From positions 352 through 64,351 of the forward strand of contig NZ_LMHW01000015.1 of assembly GCF_001428525.1 (NCBI RefSeq): DNA of 64,000 nt. Reading direction: 5' to 3'. The DNA comes from Flavobacterium sp. Root186 (lineage in GTDB: Bacteria; Bacteroidota; Bacteroidia; Flavobacteriales; Flavobacteriaceae). Under the pieces are notes generated by a model that saw nothing but the letters and a program-made list of their open reading frames with translations, made no database searches and was not told where the DNA came from. Within the stretch, counting starts at the first letter, position 1; each line of letters opens with the position of its first letter. Positions 1 through 7,756 of this stretch are shown here, piece after piece. A program made the translations under genes and the position numbers.

Positions 1-54
1 CGGGTTAGAATACATGCCTGTCATCTCGTCTAGGGACGAGACGGGTTCGAGTCC
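1..54 (+). repeat. tRNA-Asp-like fragment, copy 1 of a 54-bp direct repeat
   Basis: These 54 bases are identical to 286-339. They resemble the D-loop, the 5' half of the anticodon arm (CCTGTCA) and the start of the T arm (GGGTTCGAGTCC) of a bacterial tRNA-Asp. Where the 3' half of the anticodon stem should be there is a self-complementary TCTCGTC-TAGG-GACGAGA hairpin. After base 54 the copy diverges into a second hairpin (about 55-73) and then a terminator. Anything 5' of the window cannot be seen. It cannot fold as a normal tRNA from what is visible. Confidence 0.6.
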
Positions 55-83
55 TCTCGTTTTAAGAACGAGACAATATTGTA

Positions 84-115
84 AAATGCCTCTCATTACG
101 AGAGGCATTTTTTTT
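84..115 (+). terminator. Rho-independent terminator
   Basis: ATGCCTCTC and GAGAGGCAT form a 9-bp stem with a 5-base loop, followed by a run of T. It ends transcription coming from the left, probably a tRNA unit outside the window. Copy 2 of the tRNA-like repeat is followed by a similar hairpin at 361-392. Confidence 0.75.
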
Positions 116-126
116 ACCATTAAATT

Positions 127-274
127 TTGATTTATGTTTACGTTTATATAATTTATTCTAAAACTTTTGATCTTTATTACAAAGGGTTTAGTGAAGATGT
201 TGCTCAAAGATTATTGTATCATAATGAGAACAGAAGTAGAATCAATAGAAGCTTTAATTAAAGAGTATAAATAA
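127..274 (+). pseudogene. Decayed GIY-YIG nuclease gene
   Basis: Reading from 127 gives about 40 residues that begin like the GIY-YIG fold: VYVYIIYSKTFDLYYKGF, with VYI and YKG in the places of GIY and YIG, then EDVAQRLLYHN. The frame ends at 259-261. In the next frame the last codons read VESIEALIKEYK and stop at 272-274, which looks like the natural C-terminus of such a small nuclease. The simplest reading is an internal deletion of about half the domain plus a frameshift. There is no ATG in the leading frame. It sits between the two tRNA-Asp-like repeats. The assignment rests on motif recognition only. Confidence 0.55.
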
Positions 275-285
275 AAAAGTTAAAT

Positions 286-351
286 CGGGTTAGAATACAT
301 GCCTGTCATCTCGTCTAGGGACGAGACGGGTTCGAGTCCCGTCCAGACCGC
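286..351 (+). pseudogene. tRNA-Asp-like pseudogene (3' part)
   Basis: Copy 2 of the 54-bp repeat continues into a normal-looking T arm and 3' acceptor strand (GTCCAGACCG). The matching 5' acceptor half (CGGTCTGGAC-like) and the 5' D-arm strand are absent: an A/T-rich sequence lies directly upstream. The 3' half of the anticodon stem is replaced by a TCTCGTC/GACGAGA hairpin. I therefore call it a truncated, recombined tRNA rather than a working gene. Confidence 0.55.
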
Positions 352-360
352 TTAAATTTA

Positions 361-392
361 AAAATGCCTTTCTTAGCGGAAAGGCATTTTTG
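361..392 (+). terminator. Rho-independent terminator after the tRNA-like copy 2
   Basis: AAATGCCTTTC and GAAAGGCATTT form a strong stem with a short loop, followed by T-rich sequence. It resembles the terminator at 84-115, suggesting that the tRNA-like unit and its terminator were duplicated together. Confidence 0.7.
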
Positions 393-402
393 TTTTTTGG
401 GT

Positions 403-497
403 TTTACCGCAAAGGCGCTAAGATTTACGCAAAGTTCGCAAAGGTTTTTTTAAGCTTTGCGAACTTTGCGCTTTTATCTTGCGTGTTTTGCGGTTAA
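403..497. repeat. Palindromic intergenic repeat (CGCAAAG family)
   Basis: The core is a perfect 16-bp inverted repeat, CGCAAAGTTCGCAAAG at 428-443 against 455-470. It is extended by imperfect outer arms that begin TTACCGCAAAG and end CTTTGCGGTTAA-like. Related words recur near 5950-6030, 6759-6834, 28603-28665 and 46556-46752. No gene is seen here. Confidence 0.7.
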
Positions 498-533
498 ATT
501 TCTTTCTTATCTTTATAATAAGAAATCATAATA

Positions 534-1355
534 ATGGAACAATCAACTTTTAAAGTAGACAAGTATTACATCAAAAAAGTAGATGCCGATAAAAAAAGTA
601 TTTATTGTCATCATGATATAATGGGAGAATTGTTTGTTCCAATTCACAAGCACGAAAAAGCGCAAATGCTATATGCGGAAGGAGATGTAGTTTTTGTGAC
701 AACCGAAACGAAATCTTACTTTTTGCCTGCAAGACATTTTATTTGGATTCCTGCTGGTTTAGAGCACAGTATAGAGCCAAAGTCAGAACATGTGATGATG
801 CGAAATCTATATTTTCCAGTCGAAAAAGACGAAGATGACTTTTATAAAATAGAAGGGATTTATCCGGTCAATAATTTGCTGTTGCAAATGATGCTTTTTA
901 CCAATCGATGGAACGGTGATCTTAAAAAAGGAACTCCGAACTTCGCTATTGCCAAAGCCATAAAAGCGATTCTGCCTCAAATTTGCACTAATAATTTACC
1001 ATTAGAATTACCACAGCCAAAAGACAAACGACTTAGTAAAATTCTACGCCATATTGAAAAAAATTTAGGAGAAACAATTCTCTTTGCCGATGTTGCCCAT
1101 GAATTTGGTTACAGCGAGCGCTCTTTGTATCGCCTGTTTCAAAAAGATCTCAAAATGTCTTTCATTCAATATTATACCATTCGCCGAATCTTAAAAGCAA
1201 TCGAACTTTTATTAGAAAGAAAGCTTTCGGTAAAAGAGGTAGCGCTAGAAGTTGGTTATAATAGTGTTCCGACTTTCAGCAACACTTTTTTCAAGATTTT
1301 AGGACAAAGACCTTCTGATTACTTAAATGGAGAAGAGATTTTAGAGCGAAAGTAA
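534..1355 (+). CDS. AraC-family transcriptional regulator
   Basis: A 273-residue DNA-binding regulator. The N-terminal half (about residues 15-130) looks like a cupin sensor domain, with an HKHEKAQ-type strand and a WIPAGLEHS motif typical of AraC cupins. The C-terminal 100 residues hold the double helix-turn-helix: helix 1 around FADVAHEFGYSERSLYRLF and the second repeat around VKEVALEVGYNSVPTFS, ending with the signature GQRPSDYL. It starts at the ATG at 534 with no clear Shine-Dalgarno. It lies upstream of, and in the same direction as, the efflux genes at 1680-5802, so it is the likely local regulator. The inducer is unknown. Confidence 0.9.
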   Translation: MEQSTFKVDKYYIKKVDADKKSIYCHHDIMGELFVPIHKHEKAQMLYAEGDVVFVTTETKSYFLPARHFIWIPAGLEHSIEPKSEHVMMRNLYFPVEKDEDDFYKIEGIYPVNNLLLQMMLFTNRWNGDLKKGTPNFAIAKAIKAILPQICTNNLPLELPQPKDKRLSKILRHIEKNLGETILFADVAHEFGYSERSLYRLFQKDLKMSFIQYYTIRRILKAIELLLERKLSVKEVALEVGYNSVPTFSNTFFKILGQRPSDYLNGEEILERK

Positions 1356-1365
1356 ATCGTTTTAT

Positions 1366-1512
1366 TTCACGCAGATCTAGACAGATTTTAGCAAATTTAG
1401 GGGATTTTTCTAATGTCTTATTAATCTGTTCAATCTGCCAAATCTGCGAGAGAATTTTAGAAAAAATAAAAATCTGTGCGCATCTGCTAAAATCTGTCTA
1501 AATCTGCGTGAA
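1366..1512. repeat. Long inverted repeat between the regulator and the efflux genes
   Basis: 28-bp arms at 1366-1393 and 1485-1512 match at 27 of 28 positions; both carry TTCACGCAGAT and CAGATTTTAGCA. The loop of about 90 bases holds more AATCTG words. The same family recurs at 5862-5950. The 324-bp gap 1356-1679 contains only this repeat and an A/T-rich leader, in which TTGACT (1617-1622) and AGTCAA (1636-1641) form a small dyad that could be an operator. Confidence 0.75.
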
Positions 1513-1679
1513 AATCTCACAGTTCAAATATGTTTTTATAATAAATTGTTTTTCGATGTTTAATAAAATTTTTTCGAGGAATAGAATTTTAACATTTGTC
1601 CGAAATGAATATGTTATTGACTTTTTAGAATTATCAGTCAACAGAAAAATGCAAGAACTTTGCAGTATAAATTATTATC

Positions 1680-3035
1680 ATGTTCCTTAAAACAACAAAT
1701 TCTACAGACGATTGTTTTTCCAGAATCCTGCTGTTACTCTTAATTTTATTAACATTCAATGGCTTACAAGCTCAGGAAGTTCATTCGGTTTCATTAAAAG
1801 AGGCAATAAAACTGGCAAAGGAAAACAACAAAAAAATCCTTAGATCTCAATTAGAGACTACGCTTTCAGAGCAAAACATAAAAGAAACAAAAGAACTCCG
1901 TTTGCCAGATATCGAATTAAACGGCGAGTATTCCAGAATTACGAATATTACCGAATTCAAAGGAAGCGGTTTCTTAAATGGCAAAGAAGTTACGAAGGCA
2001 ATTCCTGAAATCTATCAGGTAAATTCAACTTTTAAAATGCCAATTTATGCGGGAAATAAAATCAATAACGCTATCAAAATTGCCAATCAGGAAAGTGAAA
2101 TTGCTAAAATAAAAACAGAGAAAACCGAAAATGATATTGAACTCGAAGTCGTAGCCAATTATCTTTCGATTTATAAAATGATGGAACTTCAAAAGATCTT
2201 TGAAGAAAACATCAAAGAAGAAAAAAGCCGATTGAAAGAAGTTCAATCATTGCAGAAACATGGAACGGTAACTAAAAACGAGGTTATTCGTGCCGAATTA
2301 CAGCTTTCGGATCGTGAATTAAATGCGCTTACAAACTCCAAAAACATTAAAATTGCGCTTCATGATTTGAAAACGCTGATTCAGATTCCAGAAAACGAAG
2401 AAATTGCGATTGATACAACTGCAAGTTTGGAAGAAATGAACGGTTTGGATCCCTATGATTTTTATATGACCAAAGCTTTGGAAAATGAAGAAATGCGAAT
2501 GGCTAGCCAGGAATTAGATATCAGCAAAACGGAACTGAAATTGGTAAAAGGAAATTACCTTCCAAAGGTAAACTTCTTTGGAAACTATGGTTTTTATTAT
2601 CCGAATTACAAATTTTTTCCACCAAATCCGTATTTGTACACTTTAGGACAGGTGGGTATCGAAGCGAGTTTTGACCTTTCTTCTTTGTATAAAAACAAAA
2701 CCAAAGTAGAACAGGCAAACAAGAAAATCGAATGGCAGCAAATGCAGTCGGAAATTGTAAAAGATGAAATTCAGGATAAGCTGTACAAAGAGCACACACA
2801 ATATCAGGAAATTCTTGAAAAGTTTGTGGTCGTTAACAAAGCTTTGGATTTAGCCGAAGAAAACTACCGAATCGTAAAACTCAAATATTTAAACCAACTG
2901 GTTTTAATAACCGAAATGGTCGATGCCGACAATGCTTTGCTTCAGGCGAAATACAACAAAATTTCTATAAGATTAGATGCGGTTTTAAAACATTATGAGT
3001 TGCTTCATACGGCTGGAATTATGCCTCAGAGTTAG
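1680..3035 (+). CDS. TolC-family outer membrane efflux protein
   Basis: A 451-residue outer-membrane channel subunit of a tripartite efflux pump. It has an N-terminal signal peptide (hydrophobic residues about 16-28, ending near LQAQ). Two long helical repeats follow, rich in Lys and Glu, typical of the OEP fold (residues about 40-250 and 270-445). The length fits the family. It is the first gene of a collinear set with the membrane fusion protein at 3168 and the MFS pump at 4219, so it should form the outer-membrane exit duct for that pump. The substrate cannot be told from sequence. Confidence 0.9.
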   Translation: MFLKTTNSTDDCFSRILLLLLILLTFNGLQAQEVHSVSLKEAIKLAKENNKKILRSQLETTLSEQNIKETKELRLPDIELNGEYSRITNITEFKGSGFLNGKEVTKAIPEIYQVNSTFKMPIYAGNKINNAIKIANQESEIAKIKTEKTENDIELEVVANYLSIYKMMELQKIFEENIKEEKSRLKEVQSLQKHGTVTKNEVIRAELQLSDRELNALTNSKNIKIALHDLKTLIQIPENEEIAIDTTASLEEMNGLDPYDFYMTKALENEEMRMASQELDISKTELKLVKGNYLPKVNFFGNYGFYYPNYKFFPPNPYLYTLGQVGIEASFDLSSLYKNKTKVEQANKKIEWQQMQSEIVKDEIQDKLYKEHTQYQEILEKFVVVNKALDLAEENYRIVKLKYLNQLVLITEMVDADNALLQAKYNKISIRLDAVLKHYELLHTAGIMPQS

Positions 3036-3083
3036 GAGATAGAAGATAGAGGCAAGAAACAAGAGAATATAGATGGATTTTCA

Positions 3084-3128
3084 GTTCCGAAGGAACGATT
3101 CATATTGTAGCCCCGGATTTTAATCCGG
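3084..3128. repeat. Dispersed repeat with two small palindromes
   Basis: GTTCCGAAGGAAC (3084-3096) and CCGGATTTTAATCCGG (3113-3128) are separated by ATATTGTAG-type sequence. The same arrangement, with the second palindrome changed to GATGGATTTTAATCCATC, is found at 11761-11807. It lies in the 132-bp gap between the first two efflux genes. Confidence 0.65.
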
Positions 3129-3167
3129 TGGAGAATAAGAAAGAACAGATAAAGAATATTAAAGTTT

Positions 3168-4217
3168 ATGGTTAAGATAAAAAATGAAACTAGCAGAAAC
3201 AAAACGTTTCATATCATTATAACAATTATTGCGTGTACGCTGGTAATAAGCGGTGTTATTTTAGGAATTTGGTTTTATGTATTCAACAGAAATCATGAGG
3301 AAACAAATGATGCGCAGGTCGAGCAATATGTAACGCCTATTATGTCGCGTATTACGGGTTATGTACAGGAAGTTCGTTTTAACGAAAATCAGTTTGTGCA
3401 TAAAGGCGATACTTTGGTTGTGATTGATAACAGAGAATACCAATCGAAATTGAATGTGGCTCTTGCCGATGTTCAAAACGCACAGCAAAATAGTGTTGTG
3501 GCGAAAAAAAATGCGGTTACAACAGCCAGTGCAACGGCTATTAATGAATCACAGTTAGAAGGTGCAAAATCGAATCTTTGGAAAACAAAACTGGAATACG
3601 AAAGATATAAAGCGTTGGTAAAAGACGAAGCGGCAACTTCGCAGCAATTAGAAAAAGTAAAGGCAGATTATGAATCGGCGCAGGCACATTTTGAGGAAAT
3701 GAAAAACAGAATTCATTCGGCGACTTTGAGTACCTCTGCGGCTGAAGCCAATGTGCCAACAACAGAAACAAATATTGCTTCGAAACAAGCTGTGGCGGAT
3801 AATGCGGCATTGTTTCTTTCGTACACGATAATCACTGCACCTTATGACGGCTGGGTTGGAAAACGAACGTTACAGCCAGGGCAATTGGTAAAAGAAGGTC
3901 AATCCCTGCTTTCAATCGTAAGTAAAGAAAAATGGATTACGGCCAATTTTAAAGAAACGCAATTACAGTATTTAACCGTGGGTCAGGATGTTGAAATAAA
4001 AGCCGACGCTTTGAACGACAAAACTTTCATTGGTACAATTGCCTCTTTATCGCCTGCGAGCGGCGCAAGGTTTTCATTGCTTCCTCCAGATAATGCAACC
4101 GGAAACTTTGTTAAAATTGAACAAAGAATTCCGGTTAGAATTCAGCTAAAAAACAACGACAAACAAACCGATTTTTTAAGAGCGGGAATGAATATCACTG
4201 TGATCGCAGCACACTAA
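3168..4217 (+). CDS. HlyD/EmrA-family membrane fusion protein
   Basis: A 349-residue periplasmic adaptor anchored in the inner membrane by one N-terminal helix (about residues 13-36). It then shows the biotinyl-lipoyl half motif (TPIMSRITGYVQEV and KGDTLVVIDNREY), a long alpha-helical hairpin (residues about 85-200) and the second half motif (APYDGWVGKRTLQPGQLV), followed by a beta-barrel region. This is the EmrA layout used with MFS pumps. The gene ends one base before the MFS gene at 4219, indicating translational coupling. It should bridge the MFS transporter to the TolC-type channel at 1680. Confidence 0.92.
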   Translation: MVKIKNETSRNKTFHIIITIIACTLVISGVILGIWFYVFNRNHEETNDAQVEQYVTPIMSRITGYVQEVRFNENQFVHKGDTLVVIDNREYQSKLNVALADVQNAQQNSVVAKKNAVTTASATAINESQLEGAKSNLWKTKLEYERYKALVKDEAATSQQLEKVKADYESAQAHFEEMKNRIHSATLSTSAAEANVPTTETNIASKQAVADNAALFLSYTIITAPYDGWVGKRTLQPGQLVKEGQSLLSIVSKEKWITANFKETQLQYLTVGQDVEIKADALNDKTFIGTIASLSPASGARFSLLPPDNATGNFVKIEQRIPVRIQLKNNDKQTDFLRAGMNITVIAAH

Positions 4218-4218
4218 A

Positions 4219-5802
4219 ATGGAAGATAAAAGTATTTTTAAATCGTGGGTTCCAAAATGGGCAATCATTATTATTTTGTTTGTCTGTTTGTTGCATTCCA
4301 TGATTTTATTGGGAGTTTATACTTCAAACGTAACCTACGCAGCAAGTTTTCTGGACATCGAGCCCGAAGATTTGCAGTTTGCGATGTGCGTTACGTACGG
4401 AACTCTGCTGGCCACGATTTTGATAGAAAGTCGATTTTCGAGTTTCTTCCCTGCAAAAAATTACCTGATGGCGGTATATTCCTTAATCGGGATTACGATT
4501 GTTTCATCGGCATATATTACGAATTTCTATCTTTTTTTAATATTGAGAATTGCCGAGGGAATTTTAATGGCGCTTCCAGTAATTACAATCCGACAGTTAT
4601 TAATCGAGCAGTTTAATTCTAAAAATGCTATTATAATTGGTTTCTCCTTTTATTATGGTTCGCTGTTATTGTCAACGCCTTTTATTATGAATATTGCGGT
4701 TTGGTTTCTGGATCATTACGATTGGAAATACATGTTGTATGTTTCGGGCGGACTTCAGGTTTTGAATGTCTTTTTAATCTTGGTTACTTTTCGTGGGCAC
4801 CGAATCACAAAGAAAATTCCGTTGTATCAAATCGACTGGATGAGTTATTTTTTGGTTTTAACTGCTATTCTTTGTGGTGCCTACTTTTTTGTTTATGCTG
4901 AGAAAAAATACTGGTTTGAATCTTCTCAAATGGTTTTAATGTTGATGATTGCCTTGATTTCGGGCGGATTGTTCATTTTTAAAGAACTTTTGGTAAAAAG
5001 ACCGACTTTTGATTTTGAAGTTTTTAAATATGCCAATCTGCGAATTGGATTTTTATTGTTTTTTCTTTTTTACATAAGCAGGGCAACGCTGAGTCTTTGT
5101 CATTCGGCGATGTTTTCAATTTGGAATTGGGATCCGTCGCGAGTTGCTGGCGTACAATACATTAACGGATTAGGAAATGTAATTGGGTTAATTTTGGCTG
5201 CTTATTTTCTGATGAAATCGGTTTCGACCAAAGTTATTTTTATCATAGGTTTTTCGTTGATTGCATTGTTTCATTTTTGGTTTACGTTTCTTTTTGTGCC
5301 AGACGTGGCTTTATCTGATATTATTATTCCGTATGTTTTACAAGGCATTGGAGTTGGGTTTTTATTTGTTCCGTTAATTTTGTTTACCACATCTTCGGTT
5401 CCGGCAAAAATGGCAGTTTCTTCTGGAATTGTTGGCGTTTCGGGGCGTTTTTGGGGAAGTACAATTGGTTTTTGCGTCATGCAGAATGCAACAGTATTTT
5501 TAAATAAAAAACACTTTTTAAAACTAAGCCAATTCGTAACTGGCGAAAATCCCGAAGCACAGCAAACTATCGCTTCGACGGCACAGAGTTTTATGGCAAA
5601 AGGATATTCTACTGATAATGCGAATACTTTAGCCTTGAAAAAAGTATTCGGAACAGTTGCCAAACAAGCGACTTTATTAGCTGATATGGAAATTTATACG
5701 ATTGTTGGATATGGTTTGATTGTTTTGATTATTCTTATCGCATGCAATCAGCATTTAAGACAAACAATAACCTTGGTTAAAAGTAAGATTTGGATTGGCT
5801 AG
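4219..5802 (+). CDS. MFS drug-efflux transporter, EmrB/DHA2 type
   Basis: A 527-residue inner-membrane protein with roughly 14 hydrophobic segments, the size and topology of DHA2 proton-driven exporters. The segment LRIAEGILMALPVITIRQLL matches the motif around helix 4-5 of this family, and late segments carry GIGVGFLFVPL and SGIVGVSGRFWGSTIGF. It directly follows the EmrA-like adaptor. With 1680 and 3168 it makes a complete tripartite pump, probably controlled by the AraC protein at 534. The substrate is unknown. Confidence 0.9.
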   Translation: MEDKSIFKSWVPKWAIIIILFVCLLHSMILLGVYTSNVTYAASFLDIEPEDLQFAMCVTYGTLLATILIESRFSSFFPAKNYLMAVYSLIGITIVSSAYITNFYLFLILRIAEGILMALPVITIRQLLIEQFNSKNAIIIGFSFYYGSLLLSTPFIMNIAVWFLDHYDWKYMLYVSGGLQVLNVFLILVTFRGHRITKKIPLYQIDWMSYFLVLTAILCGAYFFVYAEKKYWFESSQMVLMLMIALISGGLFIFKELLVKRPTFDFEVFKYANLRIGFLLFFLFYISRATLSLCHSAMFSIWNWDPSRVAGVQYINGLGNVIGLILAAYFLMKSVSTKVIFIIGFSLIALFHFWFTFLFVPDVALSDIIIPYVLQGIGVGFLFVPLILFTTSSVPAKMAVSSGIVGVSGRFWGSTIGFCVMQNATVFLNKKHFLKLSQFVTGENPEAQQTIASTAQSFMAKGYSTDNANTLALKKVFGTVAKQATLLADMEIYTIVGYGLIVLIILIACNQHLRQTITLVKSKIWIG

Positions 5803-5861
5803 AACGCAAATTTCAATTTTTAAATTCCAAATTCCAAAATGGAGCAGTTGAAGGATTTTTT

Positions 5862-5950
5862 TTTCACGCAGATTCTGCAGATTTTAGCAGATTTAATTTT
5901 AATTATTATCTGCGTTTATCTGCTTAAATCTTTTTAAAATCTGCGTGAAA
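5862..5950. repeat. Palindromic repeat (TTTCACGCAGAT family)
   Basis: TTTCACGCAGATT at 5862-5874 is matched by AATCTGCGTGAAA at 5938-5950; the inside is built of AGATTTTAGCAGATTT-type words and their complements. It is the same family as 1366-1512. It follows the efflux operon and may serve as its transcription end. CTTTGCG words of a second family continue to about 6030. Confidence 0.7.
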
Positions 5951-6077
5951 CAAAAACTTTGCGCCTTTGTGCGATTAAAAAAAACTTTGCGAATCTCCGC
6001 GAAAAACCTCCACGAATCTCTGTGGAATGCCACGATATTAGCCTATCTTGCAACCGTTAAAAAACAAAAAATATACA

Positions 6078-6743
6078 ATGAAACAGCAATGTGTAATTTT
6101 TGATATGGACGGTGTGATTTCGCATACCAATCCGCATCATGTGAAGGCTTTTGAGGCATTTTTTGATAAATATCAGGTTCCTTATACCAACGAAGAATTT
6201 GAAGAACATATGTACGGAAAACATAACAGTTATATCATGACGCATTTCTTCAAACGCCCAATTGCGGGAGAAGAATTGCTGAAACTAGAAGACGAAAAAG
6301 AAGGAATGTTTCGTGAAATTTATAAAGACAAAGTCGATACGATTCCGCATTATATGGATTTTTTAAACGAATTAAAATCTCGCGGATTTAAAACCGCTGT
6401 TGCCACATCGGCACCGCGTGCGAATCTGGATTTGATTGCAAACGCCTTAAAAATCACCGACAAAATGGATTCGATGATGTCAAGCGAAGACGTTACACTT
6501 CATAAACCAAATCCCGAAGTATATCTAAAATCGGCAGAACGTGTTGGTGTTTCTCCGTGTGATTGTGTGGTTTTCGAAGATTCTTTTTCGGGAATTACGG
6601 CGGGATTAAATGCTGGAATGAAAGTTGTTGGCGTTTTGAGTACGCATACAAAAGAACAGCTTCCTGTGTGTGATTTTTATATTAATGATTACAGTGAGAT
6701 TAATGTGGAGAAGATAATTGAATTGTTAAATACCAATTCTTAA
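6078..6743 (+). CDS. HAD-superfamily phosphatase/phosphomutase, beta-PGM-like
   Basis: A 221-residue cytoplasmic HAD hydrolase. Motif I is DMDGV near the N-terminus with the catalytic aspartates, motif II is the Ser in ATSAPR, motif III is the Lys in HKPNPEVY, and motif IV is VFEDSFSG. The four-helix cap lies between motifs I and II, as in beta-phosphoglucomutase and related sugar-phosphate phosphatases. I prefer the ATG at 6078 to the in-frame TTG at 6048, because it places DMDGV about 9 residues in as usual. It stands alone between repeats. A dedicated beta-PGM exists at 55131, so this one probably has another substrate. Confidence 0.85.
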   Translation: MKQQCVIFDMDGVISHTNPHHVKAFEAFFDKYQVPYTNEEFEEHMYGKHNSYIMTHFFKRPIAGEELLKLEDEKEGMFREIYKDKVDTIPHYMDFLNELKSRGFKTAVATSAPRANLDLIANALKITDKMDSMMSSEDVTLHKPNPEVYLKSAERVGVSPCDCVVFEDSFSGITAGLNAGMKVVGVLSTHTKEQLPVCDFYINDYSEINVEKIIELLNTNS

Positions 6744-6758
6744 AATTCCAAATTCCAC

Positions 6759-6834
6759 ACTTTGCGACTTTGCGAGAGATTCGTAAGTATAAGAATCACA
6801 TACTTTAAAATTAATCTCGCAAAGTCGCAGAGTT
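6759..6834. repeat. Inverted repeat between convergent genes
   Basis: CTTTGCGACTTTGCGAGA on the left faces TCTCGCAAAGTCGCAGAG on the right, with one mismatch and about 35 bases between. It lies between two convergent genes ending at 6743 and 6836, so it could act as a two-way terminator. Confidence 0.7.
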
Positions 6835-6835
6835 T

Positions 6836-7627
6836 TTAATACTTCTCGTTCAAAAAAGCAATCCAGCCTTTTTCAAATTCTTTAGTTGATATATTTAATG
6901 TTTTCTCAATGTTCCCAAAAGAAGCAATCAGTTTTGACAGCATATCATTTCCCCATTTTTGGGTAAGATATTCGATTATCGTGTAGCCAATATTGTAAAT
7001 CTGGTTACTGTGATTAAGTTCTGCTAAAGTCAAATTTTTACTTTTGGCATATTTTACGCTTAAGGAATTTACTTCTCCAGCTTCAAAAATACTGATCGAT
7101 TCCCAAAGCCAGCGCGGATATTCGGATGCAAATTTTTTATCAAATTGCTTATCAAACTCGGTGCGGTTTTGTGTTGTAATCGTTTCTTTTGCCTTGTCGA
7201 TTAATATATTTAACTGAATGCAGTGTGTAAATTCATGCAGAGCCGTTTTTAGCGGATCGTCTGGAAAAATCGAATTGAACCAGTTTGTCCAGACAAAATG
7301 AAATTCATTCGGGCCGCGGCTTGTGCCGTTTGCATTTTTTTTTAGGCCAGTAGCGACATTAAATTTGTATTGCGAACTGTAAACAAAAACCTTTATCTGG
7401 CCGTGTTTTACATCTTTTAGATTCGTTCTTATTTCATCATAATTGCTTTCCAGATGTTCGCTTAGTTTTTTAGCTTCACTTTTATAAATTCCGTCATAGG
7501 AGATAATAAAATGTTCCGATTCCAAAGTTTGGGCTTTGTGTTTAACAGTAAAAGTTCGAATTGTTCTCGCAACGTAAAAAACGGCAATAATCCCTAAAAG
7601 AATAACTAATAATTTGTATTTTCTCAT
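6836..7627 (-). CDS. Membrane-anchored peptidase-MA-like metalloprotease
   Basis: About 263 residues with one N-terminal hydrophobic anchor (KLLVILLGIIAVFYVA), so the body should face the periplasm. A zinc-binding HExxH motif is seen in TALHEFTHCIQL, and a downstream acidic ligand is plausible in WLWESISIFEAGE, as in gluzincins of the peptidase MA-like clan. The longer frame would start at a TTG at 7660; the ATG at 7627 puts the anchor at the very N-terminus and is preferred. It follows the SGNH/MBOAT genes on the same strand after about 100 bp. The substrate is unknown; the family call is by motif and length only. Confidence 0.65.
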   Translation of the reverse strand: MRKYKLLVILLGIIAVFYVARTIRTFTVKHKAQTLESEHFIISYDGIYKSEAKKLSEHLESNYDEIRTNLKDVKHGQIKVFVYSSQYKFNVATGLKKNANGTSRGPNEFHFVWTNWFNSIFPDDPLKTALHEFTHCIQLNILIDKAKETITTQNRTEFDKQFDKKFASEYPRWLWESISIFEAGEVNSLSVKYAKSKNLTLAELNHSNQIYNIGYTIIEYLTQKWGNDMLSKLIASFGNIEKTLNISTKEFEKGWIAFLNEKY

Positions 7628-7756
7628 GTGTTCTAAATGTTTTTTGAGATTTAAAAACAAGCAAAATATTGAGAATTAGGTTTTTGGTGTTTTAAAAATA
7701 AGAATATTTTAAATAATTAAGCAGAATATTTTTGAATGTTTTTTTATGTTTTTAAA

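Noticed and set aside
1..75. A working tRNA-Asp at the left edge
   Set aside because: The anticodon stem cannot form because its 3' half is replaced by a hairpin, and the acceptor strand is replaced after base 54. Only the part outside the window could change this.
1508..1690. A 60-codon open frame upstream of the TolC-like gene
   Set aside because: It begins in the arm of the inverted repeat and crosses the A/T-rich leader. Its sequence has no domain-like pattern and it overlaps the start of the real gene.
4245..4901. Plus-strand open frames inside the MFS gene
   Set aside because: They are out-of-frame shadows of the transporter; their residues have no membrane-protein pattern and they share its codons.
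5271..5663. A 130-codon minus-strand open frame in the MFS gene
   Set aside because: It is a shadow on the opposite strand of a well-supported transporter.
6048..6077. TTG start adding ten residues to the HAD gene
   Set aside because: The ATG at 6078 puts the DMDGV motif at the usual distance from the N-terminus.
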